From positions 1-5,950 of the forward strand of contig JBNJDM010000111.1 of the NCBI GenBank assembly GCA_051744925.1: 5,950 bases of DNA, read 5' to 3'. Shown one piece after another: positions 5,238 through 5,950 of the stretch (position 1 is its first letter; the number at the start of each line of letters is the position of its first letter). This DNA is from JACKCP01 sp051744925. Its GTDB lineage: Bacteria; Desulfobacterota; Desulfobacteria; Desulfobacterales; JACKCP01. Under the pieces are notes generated by a model, which saw only the letters and a list, made by a program, of their open reading frames with translations, ran no database searches and was not told where the DNA came from. The position numbers and the translations under genes were made by a program.

Positions 5238-5950
5238 ATGAATAAAATTATAAGAAGCTTTGTCTGGTCTTCGCTATATTTAAAATACGGTTTTTTAAAA
5301 ATGACTAAAACCGGTCCATTTGGAATAAAAAAACCATTTTACATAAGATCTGCTGAAACTCAGCAGGATAATCTTTTGAAAAAGAAACTTATTCAAAACC
5401 AGGAAAAACAGTTTAATGAAGCTGCATGCTCAGTTGCATCTGTAGTTTCTGTTGTTAATGCAACCGGCAGTTATTTTTTTGGTGACAGTTTTGATAAAGT
5501 AACACAGCAGGAGATTCTTGATAAAGTAAGAACAGGTTTCTGGAAAGAAAGAATGTCTCCTGGCGGTCATAACGGCAGAAGAGGGCTTACTCTTGATTTG
5601 CTCTGTGAAGTGTTAAAAGAAAGCTTTGATATATATAAAATACCTTATGAGTCTGTTGAAGCTGTTTATGCTGTGAATAATAAATCAAAATCAGAAGTAA
5701 ATAAGCTTAAAAAGCGACTGGAAGAATTTGAAGGTTCAGAAAAAGCATTAATTGTTGCACATTTTAACCAGGGAAAGTTTATTCCTTCTCTTGAAATACC
5801 CCACATATCACCTGTAGGCGGGTATAACCCTGAAACAGACAGAGTATTAATTCTTGATGTCGATTATACAGTAAAAAATAATTATACAATAGATTTTGAT
5901 CAGTTTTTCAAAGGAATGTCTGATAAATACAATATCTTTTTCCGAAGACG
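5238..5950 (+). CDS. Phytochelatin-synthase-like protein (peptidase C83 family), N-terminal 237 codons
   Basis: The frame is open from ATG 5238 to the window edge, so the C terminus is missing. It carries the papain-like catalytic set of phytochelatin synthase: Cys64 in NEAACSVASVVSVVNA, His189 in IPHISPVGGYNPETDRV, and Asp207 in LILDVDY. The 18-residue His-Asp spacing equals that of plant enzymes (Cys56, His162, Asp180 in Arabidopsis PCS1, from memory). The Cys-His gap is 19 residues longer, with extra charged sequence around 155-173 (NNKSKSEVNKLKKRLEEFEG). RTGFWKERMSPGGHNGRRG (97-115) also fits the family's conserved core. Plant enzymes join gamma-Glu-Cys units of glutathione into metal-binding phytochelatins; known bacterial relatives mostly hydrolyse glutathione or act on other gamma-glutamyl peptides, so peptide synthesis is not assured. 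There is no signal peptide and no good Shine-Dalgarno sequence. Confidence 0.8.
   Translation, partial: MNKIIRSFVWSSLYLKYGFLKMTKTGPFGIKKPFYIRSAETQQDNLLKKKLIQNQEKQFNEAACSVASVVSVVNATGSYFFGDSFDKVTQQEILDKVRTGFWKERMSPGGHNGRRGLTLDLLCEVLKESFDIYKIPYESVEAVYAVNNKSKSEVNKLKKRLEEFEGSEKALIVAHFNQGKFIPSLEIPHISPVGGYNPETDRVLILDVDYTVKNNYTIDFDQFFKGMSDKYNIFFRR

Noticed and set aside
1..5950. CRISPR arrays, tRNA or rRNA genes, insertion sequences, phage or toxin-antitoxin genes
   Set aside because: No spaced direct repeats, cloverleaf, terminal inverted repeats or transposase/integrase motifs were seen; gaps are filled by the regulatory regions described.

Overview
The window is AT-rich bacterial chromosome with six protein genes, four complete and cut genes at both ends, plus one short regulatory leader peptide. 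The gene set is an archaeal-type aldolase starting the alternative 3-dehydroquinate route, a HisA of the type otherwise familiar from eukaryotes, a typical 2-Cys peroxiredoxin, a SHOCT membrane protein, an HPP membrane protein and a phytochelatin-synthase-like protein. This best fits an anaerobic Desulfobacterota-like (former Deltaproteobacteria) lineage. That placement is an inference from gene content; no rRNA or other strong taxonomic marker is present.

Layout. 2-154 (+) is the C-terminal tail of an HPP-family membrane protein. 155-463 holds a probable promoter, a 27-codon leader peptide with seven Phe codons, and mutually exclusive antiterminator and terminator hairpins: a classical Phe attenuator. 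It controls 464-1261 (+), 2-amino-3,7-dideoxy-D-threo-hept-6-ulosonate (ADH) synthase, the first step of an alternative route to aromatic amino acids. 1262-1524 is a non-coding gap with a plausible promoter for 1525-2286 (+), a eukaryotic-type HisA. 2365-2592 (+) encodes a 75-residue SHOCT membrane protein. 2804-3403 (+) encodes a typical 2-Cys peroxiredoxin, closed by a strong hairpin terminator at 3412-3444 that probably also serves the convergent gene. 3447-5120 (-) encodes a phytoene-desaturase/CrtISO-like FAD oxidoreductase. From a very AT-rich divergent region (5121-5237), 5238-5950 (+) begins a phytochelatin-synthase-like (peptidase C83) protein that runs off the window with its Cys-His-Asp triad already visible.

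How the parts relate. The genes do not form one operon. The clearest functional link is the Phe-rich leader to ADH synthase, which ties supply of the aromatic precursor to charged tRNA-Phe. HisA, SHOCT and peroxiredoxin are co-oriented but separated by gaps of 78-211 bases, each with its own Shine-Dalgarno signal (weak for hisA). The flavoprotein and the phytochelatin-synthase-like gene are divergent and may share control. The item most worth following is the Phe attenuator placed before an archaeal-type aldolase gene; the eukaryotic-type HisA and the phytochelatin-synthase-like gene come next.
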